Below are positions 7,904-16,022 of a stretch of DNA of 41,054 nucleotides, piece by piece. The translations under genes and the position numbers were made by a program. Below the pieces are notes generated by a model, which saw nothing but the letters and a program-made list of their open reading frames with translations, did no database searches and was not told where the DNA came from. This DNA is from an uncultured Clostridia bacterium. GTDB taxonomy: Bacteria; Bacillota; Clostridia; Christensenellales; UBA1242. Location: the NCBI GenBank assembly GCA_944383315.1, contig CALWPB010000008.1, forward strand, positions 1-41,054, in the 5' to 3' direction. How positions within the stretch are numbered: the stretch's first letter is position 1; each line of letters opens with the position of its first letter.

Positions 7904-8623
7904 TTATCCCCTTTTGTACTTTAAAATTTCCTTTTTGTCTCCTTCACTTACGCGGAAACTTTCACGAATTTTGCGTACTCCTAAGTTTATAGCCTGTGGC
8001 GAAATACGAGCATTTGCAAGGAAATCAAGGGTTGCTTTTTTATCGCGCAAATAACTTTCGCAAATTAGCCAACCAAGCGCCATATTAACATAGTAATAAT
8101 CACTGTTTACACTCGCAAGCAAATCGAGTGTTCTTTGCAAATCGTCATTACCTAGATAAAATTTCATTAATAGCACTATGCCTGTGCGAATCTCGAACTC
8201 GCCCTTTGCCCCTAGTAATTCACGGATAAAAGGCAGGAAAAAATCTTTATTTTGCCCAATGACTTTTAAATCTCCACACATAAGGTCGCAAGTTGCCCAG
8301 TTCTCAATAGTTGGCACAAAATCACGTAATGCAGCAAGCACTTTTTCCTTGTCTTTGATTTTGGTAATCATAAGCCCTTTGAGAGTCGCAAGTTCGTAGC
8401 AGTCAACCACAAGTCCCGCAACCACTCGCTCTGCTTGAATCGCAAGAGTAGCCGCAATCTTTCGCAAAATCGGTATACGAATTCCCAATACGCGCATATT
8501 TGTTTTGATAATTTTAGTATCAAACGCAACATTCTTCGGTTCACTCAATGCATAAAAAACAGGTCTAAAACGTGCCATATTAAACGGCTTTGTAAATTGT
8601 ACAAGTGCTGTATTTAAGTCCAT
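7904..8623 (-). CDS. AlkD-like DNA alkylation repair protein
   Basis: HEAT-like-repeat DNA glycosylase family (COG4912), 239 aa, cytoplasmic. These enzymes excise alkylated purines without base flipping. Seen: all-helical sequence with family segments RIPILRKIA, NWATCDLMCGDLK (matching the Trp/Asp active-site region of AlkD), YYVNMALGWLICESY and the C-terminal INLGVRKIRESFRVS. The ATG has AAAAGGG 4 bases upstream. Its promoter (TTGACA-17-TAAAAT) is flanked by two identical LexA-like boxes, so SOS induction is likely. First gene of an operon with the NUDIX hydrolase. Confidence 0.85.
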   Translation of the reverse strand: MDLNTALVQFTKPFNMARFRPVFYALSEPKNVAFDTKIIKTNMRVLGIRIPILRKIAATLAIQAERVVAGLVVDCYELATLKGLMITKIKDKEKVLAALRDFVPTIENWATCDLMCGDLKVIGQNKDFFLPFIRELLGAKGEFEIRTGIVLLMKFYLGNDDLQRTLDLLASVNSDYYYVNMALGWLICESYLRDKKATLDFLANARISPQAINLGVRKIRESFRVSEGDKKEILKYKRG

Positions 8624-8654
8624 AATTCCCTTTTACCGTCAGCGCACGATTTTT

Positions 8655-8668
8655 CGAACATATTTTCG
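8655..8668. promoter_or_regulatory. LexA-like box, downstream of the promoter
   Basis: CGAACATATTTTCG, one mismatch from the B. subtilis-type box CGAAC-N4-GTTCG. It lies about +9 to +22 relative to the predicted start of the AlkD operon transcript. The surrounding 20 bp are identical to those at the second box. Confidence 0.6.
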
Positions 8669-8683
8669 AATTCGTACGCTAAT

Positions 8684-8712
8684 ATTTTATAGTGTAATTC
8701 TTCTTTTGTCAA
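8684..8712 (-). promoter_or_regulatory. strong promoter of the AlkD-like/NUDIX operon
   Basis: On the minus strand TTGACA (8712-8707), 17-bp spacer, TAAAAT (8689-8684). Transcription should begin near 8677, 54 bases before the ATG. The promoter sits between two LexA-like boxes. Confidence 0.75.
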
Positions 8713-8719
8713 ACGTTTT

Positions 8720-8733
8720 CGAACATATTTTCG
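8720..8733. promoter_or_regulatory. LexA-like box, upstream of the -35
   Basis: Second exact copy of CGAACATATTTTCG, 65 bp from the first and 7 bp upstream of the -35 hexamer. Two operators either side of one promoter would allow strong repression. Confidence 0.6.
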
Positions 8734-8797
8734 AAAAAATTTTAAAAATTATTTTGCGATATAAAATGCACACTCCAAAGGGGGTATGCATTAAATA

Positions 8798-9298
8798 CTA
8801 TTCTTTTGAAAAACGTGAACCGCAGTATGGGCAGCGCCATTCGGCGTCAAGTTCTTCCAAAGTACCGCCACAATTTTTGCAGCGGTTTTCTATAATTTTC
8901 TTTTTGGGCTGCTGCTTCTCATTTGGAGTAAGCACTTCACCATTATATATAAAGCCTGTAATATACTTTTTGTTTATAGCCTTTGTGATTTGAGCTTTGA
9001 TGTTTCGCTCACTCGTCTGCAACTGCATAGCAATTTCGGCATTTGTGGTGAGATTTTCCTCCATAACCGCATCAACTACGCGTTTTAGCGAACGCAAGCC
9101 CGCATAACTGATCCACAACATCGGTGTTCCATAAAAGCCGAACACTACAAACACAATACCAAAAATCATTAGCACCGTACTATTCATTGCGCCGAGCACA
9201 ATCATAGGTATGCCCACGACAAAGGCAATACTTGCAACAATGCTGATAATCAACATTTTACGAATATCGTGATTAATTTTACTACTATTTTTACTCAT
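8798..9298 (-). CDS. membrane protein with winged-helix-like region and C-terminal zinc ribbon
   Basis: 166 aa. Two transmembrane helices at about 14-37 and 42-66, then a helical segment around 70-110 (NLTTNAEIAMQLQTSERNIK) that resembles a small winged-helix or PCI-like domain, and a C-terminal zinc ribbon CKNCGG...CPYCGS. The exact family was not recognised. No ribosome binding site is visible. A promoter TTTACA-17-TATAAT ends 6 bases before the ATG, so the transcript likely begins at the ATG itself. It follows the terminator of the large zinc-ribbon operon and is therefore transcribed alone. Confidence 0.75.
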   Translation of the reverse strand: MSKNSSKINHDIRKMLIISIVASIAFVVGIPMIVLGAMNSTVLMIFGIVFVVFGFYGTPMLWISYAGLRSLKRVVDAVMEENLTTNAEIAMQLQTSERNIKAQITKAINKKYITGFIYNGEVLTPNEKQQPKKKIIENRCKNCGGTLEELDAEWRCPYCGSRFSKE

Positions 9299-9304
9299 AT
9301 TAGT

Positions 9305-9333
9305 ATTATAGTAAATTTACGCCATTTTGTAAA
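9305..9333 (-). promoter_or_regulatory. promoter producing a probable leaderless mRNA
   Basis: Minus-strand -35 TTTACA (9333-9328), 17-bp spacer, -10 TATAAT (9310-9305). A start 7 bases after the -10 falls on the A of the ATG at 9298. Confidence 0.65.
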
Positions 9334-9478
9334 CAATTTTAAACATAAATATTTGGTATCCAACCTTAAAAATAGTCAAAATACAAAAGTGAAATATTTT
9401 TTATTTACTCAAACAAAGGCAAATTAAAATAACAAGTCCTTCAAATCCTATAAATTAAGTATTTATAAAATGCATAAT

Positions 9479-9504
9479 AAAAAACGAGCGATATAGTCCG
9501 CTCG
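9479..9504 (-). terminator. intrinsic terminator of the zinc-ribbon operon
   Basis: Stem CGAGCG/CGCTCG with an 8-base loop followed on the minus strand by TTTTTT. It lies directly after the stop of the gene at 9509. Confidence 0.8.
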
Positions 9505-9508
9505 ATTT

Positions 9509-9946
9509 TTATTGCTCATTTTTCTTTTCTTCGTCTGCTTTGCGTTCGTGATAGTTTTTATAACCTATCTTGTGGTTGTCCCCTTCGTCCCATTTCTCGC
9601 CACGCACTGCAAAGATTGTGATTACCAAACCAACTGCAACAACAATAGCAATGATAGGCAATACAATACTTTCAGGGATTGCGATTGCGGATACAAGGCA
9701 CAAAACAGCGCAAACAATCAAAATAATACCAAACCAGATTTTTAATTTCTTGATTGTGGTAACATTTTGCTGGAAGCACCCTTGTAGTAGAATAACTAAC
9801 CCCAAGCCGCCACACGCAAGCACACCTGCCCACGCGAGATTAAACCAGCCGAATGTTTCAGGTACTACGACAGACAATAGCCACAATACAGCAGCCACAA
9901 CGACGACGAGCGCACCTAAAAGTTTATAAACAAAATTTCTGCTCAT
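9509..9946 (-). CDS. small four-helix membrane protein, unknown
   Basis: 145 aa with four hydrophobic segments spread over residues 7-113 and a hydrophilic charged tail (KADEEKKNEQ at the end). No family recognised. Start supported by AAAAGGAG 8 bases before the ATG. Last gene of the operon that begins with the SPFH gene at 13712; the terminator follows immediately. The cytosolic tail may bind a partner (inference). Confidence 0.75.
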   Translation of the reverse strand: MSRNFVYKLLGALVVVVAAVLWLLSVVVPETFGWFNLAWAGVLACGGLGLVILLQGCFQQNVTTIKKLKIWFGIILIVCAVLCLVSAIAIPESIVLPIIAIVVAVGLVITIFAVRGEKWDEGDNHKIGYKNYHERKADEEKKNEQ

Positions 9947-10006
9947 AAATTACTCCTTTTAATTATTATAATATAAAATGAAAACTTTTTCAAGTAAATC
10001 AGTATA

Positions 10007-10426
10007 TTACCTCAACACAATACTGCTAGACACGGCGGAAACTTGGTCTCCTTCGTTTAGCACAACTGACGAAAAGTGCTTGTATTCGCGCACAAGTCCG
10101 CCTATGCGGATATTTATGCTATCGGTATTTTCATCGGCTGAAAGAATAGTATATTTGCCAGCAAGCAAATCTCCGTTTTTGCCAACGGTATATTCCCTGC
10201 CGCGCTCTAATAGGTGGTCGCCTTTGTTTAGGCTTATTTTTACGTTTCCGCGCTCGTCAACAACATCGCTACTACGAGTGTAGCGCACTCCGTCTATAAT
10301 TTTCACGCCGTCAACTTCGCGTTCTTTTTCTTTATTGCGTCTACGTACTGCGGTAATTATCCACGCAAGCGCCACAATTACAAGCACAGCAGCAACGCAA
10401 ATTAATGCTATTTCACTCCAAACCAT
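10007..10426 (-). CDS. single-pass membrane protein with C-terminal soluble domain
   Basis: 139 aa. One N-terminal transmembrane helix (about residues 5-27), a stop-transfer RRRNKEKER, then a beta-rich domain of about 100 residues (GVKIIDGVRYTRSSDVV, RGREYTVGKNGDLLAGKY). I do not recognise the domain; the layout recalls NfeD- or OB-like small domains attached to SPFH operons, but this is a guess from context. Preceded by AAAAGG. 60 bp before the next gene, same strand; probable operon member. Confidence 0.7.
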   Translation of the reverse strand: MVWSEIALICVAAVLVIVALAWIITAVRRRNKEKEREVDGVKIIDGVRYTRSSDVVDERGNVKISLNKGDHLLERGREYTVGKNGDLLAGKYTILSADENTDSINIRIGGLVREYKHFSSVVLNEGDQVSAVSSSIVLR

Positions 10427-10500
10427 AATTTTTTCCTTTTAAAATATTTTTATCTTTCGGGCAAATAAAGTGTTTTAGTTGATAAGAATGGCTTACTATG

Positions 10501-11226
10501 CTAACGCAGGGCAGGCTCAGAATAACTATTTGCTGATAATGCTTTTTGTTGCAAGTATTCATTCGCTTGTGTTATTAACTTATCTATATTTGGCTTTTTC
10601 TCACCTGATAAAATATCCAGTAATTCCGCGTGGCTAAATTTTTCACGCATAAAGCCCATCAAGGTATATGCAACGTGATAAGATTTATTCATATCATCAA
10701 AATTATGCAACAAATCTTCCGCGGTACAATCAATCTTGGCCAACTGATAATATTTTTGCCCAGAAAGTTGAGTAGCAATACCTTCAAGCAAATAATTTGG
10801 CAATGGCGATTTTGTAATTATTTCTCCGTGGCATATATGCACAAACTCGTGTACAGCCACTTGCAAAAAATCTTGTAAATCGGTATTTTTATGCGCTGTT
10901 TTGTTGCGGCAAAGCTCAATATTAAGCATATCGATTTCGCCATTACCCGCTTTTGCCACAATATATTCGTCCCACTTTCTTGGTGGTCTATCTATTCCCT
11001 GTTTTTTATAAAATTCGGCTTGCCTTGCAAAACTTTCATTTATCAAATCAACAAATTTATCAAAATCATCATAAAGGGTTATATGTAATTTGTTAGAAAG
11101 TTTGGTTATTCCAAAGAAATCAAAAAGAGATGATTTTTTAGAATCAATTTCCGCAACCATTGCCTGCGCAGTTTGTTTATCTGTTTCACCAAAATCAATT
11201 TTTAAACAATCGTTTTCAATTTGCAT
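10501..11226 (-). CDS. gluzincin (peptidase MA-like) metalloprotease domain protein
   Basis: 241 aa, predicted cytoplasmic, no signal peptide. HEFVH at 126-130 gives two zinc ligands and the catalytic Glu; E148 in LLEGIATQLSG is the likely third ligand, the spacing expected for peptidase MA-type gluzincins. The N-terminal 60 residues (KLHITLYDDFDKFVDLINES) also match the family pattern. Start has AGGAG 7 bases upstream. Lies within the SPFH/zinc-ribbon operon, so it may process or control the membrane proteins there (inference). Confidence 0.75.
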   Translation of the reverse strand: MQIENDCLKIDFGETDKQTAQAMVAEIDSKKSSLFDFFGITKLSNKLHITLYDDFDKFVDLINESFARQAEFYKKQGIDRPPRKWDEYIVAKAGNGEIDMLNIELCRNKTAHKNTDLQDFLQVAVHEFVHICHGEIITKSPLPNYLLEGIATQLSGQKYYQLAKIDCTAEDLLHNFDDMNKSYHVAYTLMGFMREKFSHAELLDILSGEKKPNIDKLITQANEYLQQKALSANSYSEPALR

Positions 11227-11265
11227 AAATTACTCCTATAAAAACAGCGGTTTCCTTTTAACTTT

Positions 11266-11448
11266 TTAATATAAATCTATATCATAATGGTCTTCACCAT
11301 CGTAATGATTGTAATAATGAAACCCATCTTCTAAACGTTTACCACAATCGCAACAAACATCCCAATATCCCCACTCACCAAGTTCTGTAGTAATAGATGA
11401 ACATTTTTTGCAAGTGCAGTACTCTATTTTCTGATTATTACTAGACAT
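11266..11448 (-). CDS. 60-aa zinc-ribbon-like small protein
   Basis: Small Cys-rich protein: CTCKKC in the first 16 residues and CCDCGKR near 32-38 form a likely zinc ribbon; the tail is rich in His, Tyr and Asp (YYNHYDGEDHYDIDLY). Supported by AAAAGGAG before the ATG and a position 12 bp after the YdjG-like gene. Unknown function; a metal-binding small partner is plausible. Confidence 0.7.
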   Translation of the reverse strand: MSSNNQKIEYCTCKKCSSITTELGEWGYWDVCCDCGKRLEDGFHYYNHYDGEDHYDIDLY

Positions 11449-11460
11449 ATGCTACTCCTT

Positions 11461-12687
11461 TTAATCGCCAAATAGTATAGAGAGTACAACAATTCCCGCT
11501 ACAATCGCAAGGCTAATGAGCACTGTGAAAAACACTTTCCAAGCGGATATGGGGGTTTTACCCGTAATTTTGCCTGTACTGCCATTTATAAAGAAGTTGT
11601 ATAGTTTCCCTTTGTACTTGTAATGCCCTACGTACACGGGTACTAAAATATACTTGTATTTTTGCTTTAAAATAGCCGTCTTAACATTTAGATATGATTT
11701 GATATCATAATCATATTTGCGCAAAATCTGGCGTTCGATATCCGTCTTTATCAAGTCTTTGCACTCGTTCCAACACTGTGCCCCGTCTTTGTTATATGTG
11801 CTTGCTGAATAGCCGCGCAAATATTCAGTACGATACGCGGGAGCATCGTTTGTAGGGAAAGGCGAAATTGCCTTAATATCTGTTGTGTTCATATTTGACG
11901 AAGCTTGCACGATATAATCATCGAAATTTACATTTTGCGTCCCCGAAACGTTGAAATAACGCGTATGCACCTGTGTAATAGGCTTGCCATTTATATAACT
12001 TACCGTCGTATAATTCTTGCCTAATCTACCGTTATAAGTCGATTTAGTTTCCAAATCAAAGGTAAATACAGGGTTATATACACCATGCAAGTTTTCGGGG
12101 TTTGCACTTTTTTTGAAATCGCGGGGCGCATAATACTTGCGCTTTGCCCAATTAATCGAAATGTGGCTTGCTTTGTCCTTATCCACTTTGAAAGGCACTA
12201 CCCCTTGCGGTTTGAGCCCCGGTAGTTCTTCCGTCTTTACAATATTGCGCGTACCACAAAACGGACAAACGGAAGCAACTTCTTGCTTGTCTAAAATCTC
12301 TTTTGCTCCGCAAGACTGGCACTGATACACTTCGGTTTCATCCCAAACTTTTGCGGTAGAGAGCAACTCATCAAGATTTTTTTCGGTTACTTTCTCGTTG
12401 TTTTCAATTTCAAACAAACTACCACAGTATAGACAATGCATTTTCTGTTCTTTAGCATCAAATACAGCATCACCGCCGCAATTTGGACATTTATAAGCAG
12501 TTACTTCGGTATTGTCATCACTGTATAACTTTTCTTCAACAGTTTTTTTACGTGCTGTCTTTTCCGTTTTTTCGTTAACAGCATTGGCATTAACAGTGAG
12601 ATTTTCATCTGCTGCCGTAGTCTGTTCTTTTAAATTGCTTTCTTGTTGCTCGGTGGTGGCATTGCCACTTACCTTTTGTTCACTCAT
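11461..12687 (-). CDS. YdjG-like double zinc-ribbon membrane-anchored protein
   Basis: 408 aa. A disordered acidic N-terminus (1-60) is followed by a ribbon CPNCGG...CLYCGS, a second CQSCG...CPFCGT, then a roughly 250-residue beta-rich domain and a C-terminal transmembrane helix at about 382-404. This matches the TFIIB-type zinc-ribbon proteins encoded with SPFH proteins in Firmicutes, of which B. subtilis YdjG is the likely relative. Automatic tools often call these replication-restart or helicase proteins; no helicase motif is present. The start overlaps the SPFH stop by 4 bases (ATGA), so the two are translationally coupled and probably interact at the membrane. Confidence 0.8.
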   Translation of the reverse strand: MSEQKVSGNATTEQQESNLKEQTTAADENLTVNANAVNEKTEKTARKKTVEEKLYSDDNTEVTAYKCPNCGGDAVFDAKEQKMHCLYCGSLFEIENNEKVTEKNLDELLSTAKVWDETEVYQCQSCGAKEILDKQEVASVCPFCGTRNIVKTEELPGLKPQGVVPFKVDKDKASHISINWAKRKYYAPRDFKKSANPENLHGVYNPVFTFDLETKSTYNGRLGKNYTTVSYINGKPITQVHTRYFNVSGTQNVNFDDYIVQASSNMNTTDIKAISPFPTNDAPAYRTEYLRGYSASTYNKDGAQCWNECKDLIKTDIERQILRKYDYDIKSYLNVKTAILKQKYKYILVPVYVGHYKYKGKLYNFFINGSTGKITGKTPISAWKVFFTVLISLAIVAGIVVLSILFGD

Positions 12688-13712
12688 TTTAATTTACTCC
12701 CACATTCAGGGCAGAACTTTGCGCTTGCCTTGACTTCAGCGCCACAGTTTGGACAAGTTGGTTTGAGATTTTGTCCGCACTCTGGGCAGAATTTAGGGTT
12801 GCCGTGAAGGGCTGCACCACAACTTGGGCAAACTTTACCAACGTCTTGCGGTGGGTTGCTTGCTTGCATTTGGTTCATATTGTTAGCAAACATATTACCA
12901 AGCCCCATACCCATACCGAGCCCCATTCCTGCGCCCATTGTACCGCCTGCGGCTCCTGGGTTCTTTGCGGCTTCTTTCATAGCGGCAAGTGTTTCCATTT
13001 GAGTGTAAACGTCCATATTGCCACGCATCATTCCAAGACTTGTGTTCTTGTCTAATGCCTTTTCGAGTTCTTCGGGCAGTGAGAAACTTTCAAACACAAA
13101 GTTTGTAAGTTGCAAACCTATTTTCTCAAAGTCGCCAGCAACCTTTGTTTGTACGATGCGAGAAAGTTCTTGCAAGTTGGCTGCCATATCAAGTACAGGA
13201 ATTTTGCTTTCGCCTATTGCGTCCGAAATACCAGACACAACCATACTGCGAAGATAATCGGTAATTTGAGTTGTTTCAAAACTTGTGTGCGTACCGCTTA
13301 AATTTTCCATAAAAACATACGCATCAGCGACCTTGAATGAATAGTTACCAAAACCGCGAATACGTACAGCGCCATAGTCCTTGTCGCGCACAAGAATTGG
13401 GTTGACCGTTCCCCATTTTTGATTTGTGAATTGCTTTGTGTTCACAAAATAGATGTCCGATTTGAAAGGTGTTTCAAAGCCGTACTTCCACGACATAAGT
13501 TTTGTAAGCACTGGCATATTTTGTGTATCGAGTTTGTAAAAACCCGGCAAAAACACGTCAGCCAAGCGCCCTTTGTCGATAAATATTGCGACCTGACTTT
13601 CGCGAACTGTGAGCGCAGAGCCCTTGTTTACGTGGTCCTTTGTAATTGGATACTTCCAAACAATCAAATTGCTATTGGTATCCGTCCATTCGATATTCTT
13701 TAAAATACCCAT
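12684..13712 (-). CDS. YdjI-like SPFH-domain protein with C-terminal zinc ribbons
   Basis: 342 aa. SPFH/virion-core-like domain over about residues 20-250 (SQVAIFIDKGRLADVFLPGF, ALDKNTSLGMM), a Gly/Met-rich linker around 255-285, and two zinc ribbons CPSCG...CPECG and CPNCG...CPECG. This matches B. subtilis YdjI, which works with YdjG/YdjH and the PspA homologue YdjF in a membrane-stress system. No PspA gene is visible here. AAAGGAG precedes the ATG and a consensus promoter precedes that, so this gene heads the operon down to 9509. The function given is family-level. Confidence 0.85.
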   Translation of the reverse strand: MGILKNIEWTDTNSNLIVWKYPITKDHVNKGSALTVRESQVAIFIDKGRLADVFLPGFYKLDTQNMPVLTKLMSWKYGFETPFKSDIYFVNTKQFTNQKWGTVNPILVRDKDYGAVRIRGFGNYSFKVADAYVFMENLSGTHTSFETTQITDYLRSMVVSGISDAIGESKIPVLDMAANLQELSRIVQTKVAGDFEKIGLQLTNFVFESFSLPEELEKALDKNTSLGMMRGNMDVYTQMETLAAMKEAAKNPGAAGGTMGAGMGLGMGMGLGNMFANNMNQMQASNPPQDVGKVCPSCGAALHGNPKFCPECGQNLKPTCPNCGAEVKASAKFCPECGSKLK

Positions 13713-13742
13713 TTTGTTCTCCTTTGAAAGTATTATGATATT

Positions 13743-13771
13743 ATTATATCATAGATATGTGTTATTTTCAA
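13743..13771 (-). promoter_or_regulatory. promoter of the SPFH/zinc-ribbon operon
   Basis: Minus-strand TTGAAA (13771-13766), 17-bp spacer, TATAAT (13748-13743). The predicted transcript start is about 24 bases before the ATG at 13712. Confidence 0.75.
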
Positions 13772-13807
13772 ACTTCTGTGACTTAAATTTTTTATTATTT
13801 ACAAAAT

Positions 13808-14560
13808 TTATTTATCATCACGTTTAAGTGTGCGCTCATACCGTTCTTTGCGGTCTTGTGTAAACTCCTTGTGCTGTGTACGCGCGTTGCGTTGCCAAAT
13901 AAAAAGCCCATAAAGATTAAGCAAAAAGATAATGATATAAGACACCATAACAGATAGATATTCAAGCCCTGCGCTATCCATAGTAAGCGCCCAAAGCACG
14001 ACCGTTACGATATTATTTATCAAAAACAAAATCGCGTACCAACGGCTACGGCGATAAAGTAAATATGTCGCCCCTACCGCTAGTGTAAATGTAATAGTAT
14101 TTAGTAGTACTTGATTTGTGCCGAGTGCGTCAAGTAAGAAATAAACCCCGACACCGCCCACAACACACGCAAGCAAAGTATAGAGATATTCTTGCCACTT
14201 CAATTTGCTTACTTGCACTATTTGTCCATTGTGCTTATCCCTATGGCGAATCCATCTAAAACAAGCGACCACAGCGAGCGGCAATAACAAACACGCATCG
14301 CGAATAACTTCTCCCCAAAACATTTGAGTTGCTGACACCCAAATATAAAATACAAGGCACACGACATTTGCAAACGGCGCCCAGTACAAACCTTTTGAAG
14401 CGGTAGCAACATAGAAAACAGTTGTAAGTGAACTAATAAGCGCCAAATAATTTTTAGTTTCAGCAAGAAAAAAGCACACAATCAGTGCTATAAAACTAAC
14501 CACTAAAAATACTATTTCGTACCACTTCCAAACCGCATTGTTCTTTGAAATAATAGCCAC
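13808..14560 (-). CDS. PnuC-like nicotinamide riboside/NMN transporter
   Basis: 250 aa with seven predicted membrane helices. The C-terminal signature RRSRWYAILFLINNIVTVVL followed by W is typical of PnuC, facilitators that import nicotinamide riboside for NAD synthesis. The tail is charged and cytosolic. The annotated start is GTG, but AAAGGGG directly abuts it, with no spacer. An in-frame stop lies just upstream and the next in-frame candidate with correct spacing is ATT at 14554-14552, so AUU initiation is possible. It lies 40 bp after the flavoprotein gene and may share its transcript. The substrate is family-level inference. Confidence 0.75.
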   Translation of the reverse strand: MAIISKNNAVWKWYEIVFLVVSFIALIVCFFLAETKNYLALISSLTTVFYVATASKGLYWAPFANVVCLVFYIWVSATQMFWGEVIRDACLLLPLAVVACFRWIRHRDKHNGQIVQVSKLKWQEYLYTLLACVVGGVGVYFLLDALGTNQVLLNTITFTLAVGATYLLYRRSRWYAILFLINNIVTVVLWALTMDSAGLEYLSVMVSYIIIFLLNLYGLFIWQRNARTQHKEFTQDRKERYERTLKRDDK

Positions 14561-14600
14561 CCCTTTTTAAATTTTGAATTTTGAATTGCGGATAAAAGTA

Positions 14601-15848
14601 CTAAATTACTAGCAATTCTAAATGCAAGTCATTTGCAATTTTAGACTTATCTATAATCAATGTTTGCATTTCGCCCGCAGTTACCGCAGGGGCAGGACGT
14701 TTACTAATTTCCACACCACTAGACACTGCGCGTATAATACTTTGCTTGTAGTTTTTGTCTACTCTAAATGAAATCTTTGCCGTGCCTGTATGTGTGTTGT
14801 ATATGTATTTTGGTGCGGTATATTTAATATGTTCATCGTGTGTAATTTCAATACGGTTAGCCATATCTAGTCCGCTGCGTGCATAAATTCCCGCGCATTC
14901 ACCTGCGCGTTCTCCTTCGGCGGACACATTGTCCACAAGGTCGTTTACGTGCAGTACATTCCCCGCACAAAATAGACCCGCAAGCGAAGTTTGGTAATAT
15001 TCGTCTACCGTATAAGAATTTGTAACGGGGTTAAATTCAAGCCCCAAATCGCCCGCAATTTCAATTTCAGGAATCAACCCAACAGACAAAAGCAATGTAT
15101 CACACGGTATAAATTTTTCAAGTTCGGTAATCGGTTGCAACTTTTCATTTACAGGAGCAACATAAACACCTGTAACGCGTTTATCCCCCACCACACGAGT
15201 AATGGTAGTACTCAAATACAATGGTATATTAAAATCTTTTAGACATTGTGTAATATTACGTGCGAGTCCGCCACTTTGTGGCATAATTTCGTACACCCCG
15301 AGCACTTGCGAACCTTCACAAACAAGGCGGCGAGCCATAATAAGCCCTATATCTCCCGAGCCTAAAATAACGACTTTGTCCCCTACTTTTTTCCCTTCTA
15401 TGTTAATGAGTTTCTGTGCGCAACCAGCCGAAAAAATGCCCGCAGGACGAGAGCCACAAAGGTTGATAGCGCCTGCTGGTTTTTCCCTACACCCAAGAGC
15501 AAGCACAACGGAACGCGCGAATACTTCGACAAGCCCATCGCCACTAAATGCGGACACTAAAAAACCATCTTTTTCGCGTTCTATTGAATAACAAAAAGCA
15601 TTGTTAAGTACTGATATGTTTTTGTCCCCTGCGATGCGCGCTTTCCACCTTTCTGCGTATTCAGGCCCTGTTAATTCTTCATTAAAAAGGTGCAGACCAA
15701 AACCATTGTGAATACATTGCGTGAGAATACCGCCCAAACGTTCATCGCGTTCGAGTATTAGACATTTTGCCCCAGCCTTGCTAGCGCCAACAGCAGCCGC
15801 AAGTCCACAAGGGCCACCGCCTATAATTACAACGTCTGTTTTGTACAT
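14601..15848 (-). CDS. FAD/NAD-dependent oxidoreductase of the glycerol locus (GlpB-like context)
   Basis: 415 aa pyridine-nucleotide-disulfide-type flavoprotein. FAD-binding Rossmann motif GGGPCGLAAAV near residues 10-20, NAD(P) motif GSGDIGLIMARR in the middle, and GLFCAGNVLHVNDLVDNVSA, the FAD-binding end motif. In Firmicutes this gene type sits beside a GlpA-like dehydrogenase and glycerol kinase and is thought to pass electrons from glycerol-3-phosphate to NAD or another acceptor. The usual third partner, a DUF1667 protein, is not present here. Start ATG follows AGGAG by 10 bases; the gene lies 174 bp downstream of the GlpA-like gene. Confidence 0.85.
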   Translation of the reverse strand: MYKTDVVIIGGGPCGLAAAVGASKAGAKCLILERDERLGGILTQCIHNGFGLHLFNEELTGPEYAERWKARIAGDKNISVLNNAFCYSIEREKDGFLVSAFSGDGLVEVFARSVVLALGCREKPAGAINLCGSRPAGIFSAGCAQKLINIEGKKVGDKVVILGSGDIGLIMARRLVCEGSQVLGVYEIMPQSGGLARNITQCLKDFNIPLYLSTTITRVVGDKRVTGVYVAPVNEKLQPITELEKFIPCDTLLLSVGLIPEIEIAGDLGLEFNPVTNSYTVDEYYQTSLAGLFCAGNVLHVNDLVDNVSAEGERAGECAGIYARSGLDMANRIEITHDEHIKYTAPKYIYNTHTGTAKISFRVDKNYKQSIIRAVSSGVEISKRPAPAVTAGEMQTLIIDKSKIANDLHLELLVI

Positions 15849-15872
15849 ATTTTCTCCTATTTTATAATTTTA

Positions 15873-16017
15873 AAGTGCGGAGCCCGCACTAGGCAATAGT
15901 AAGGAAATTTTAAATTAGAAATTAAGAATTTAGGCGCGGAGAGCGCGCAGCTCAATATAAATTAGTTTTCGTAAATTTTTTGTAAACACCTTTTACTGGG
16001 TGTGCGCCTCCGCACTT
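15873..16017. repeat. inverted-repeat-bounded spacer (small element?)
   Basis: AAGTGCGGAG at 15873-15882 is matched by its exact inverse CTCCGCACTT at 16008-16017. Inside lie a local hairpin AGTGCGG-AGC-CCGCACT (15874-15890) and a GC-rich patch around 15935-15950 in an otherwise AT-rich spacer. It occupies almost the whole gap between the two flavoprotein genes. It may be a MITE-like insertion or a processing/termination structure. Confidence 0.45.
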
Positions 16018-16022
16018 CAATA

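Noticed and set aside
11461..12687. Helicase or primosomal protein
   Set aside because: Only zinc ribbons and a membrane helix are visible; there is no Walker or helicase motif.
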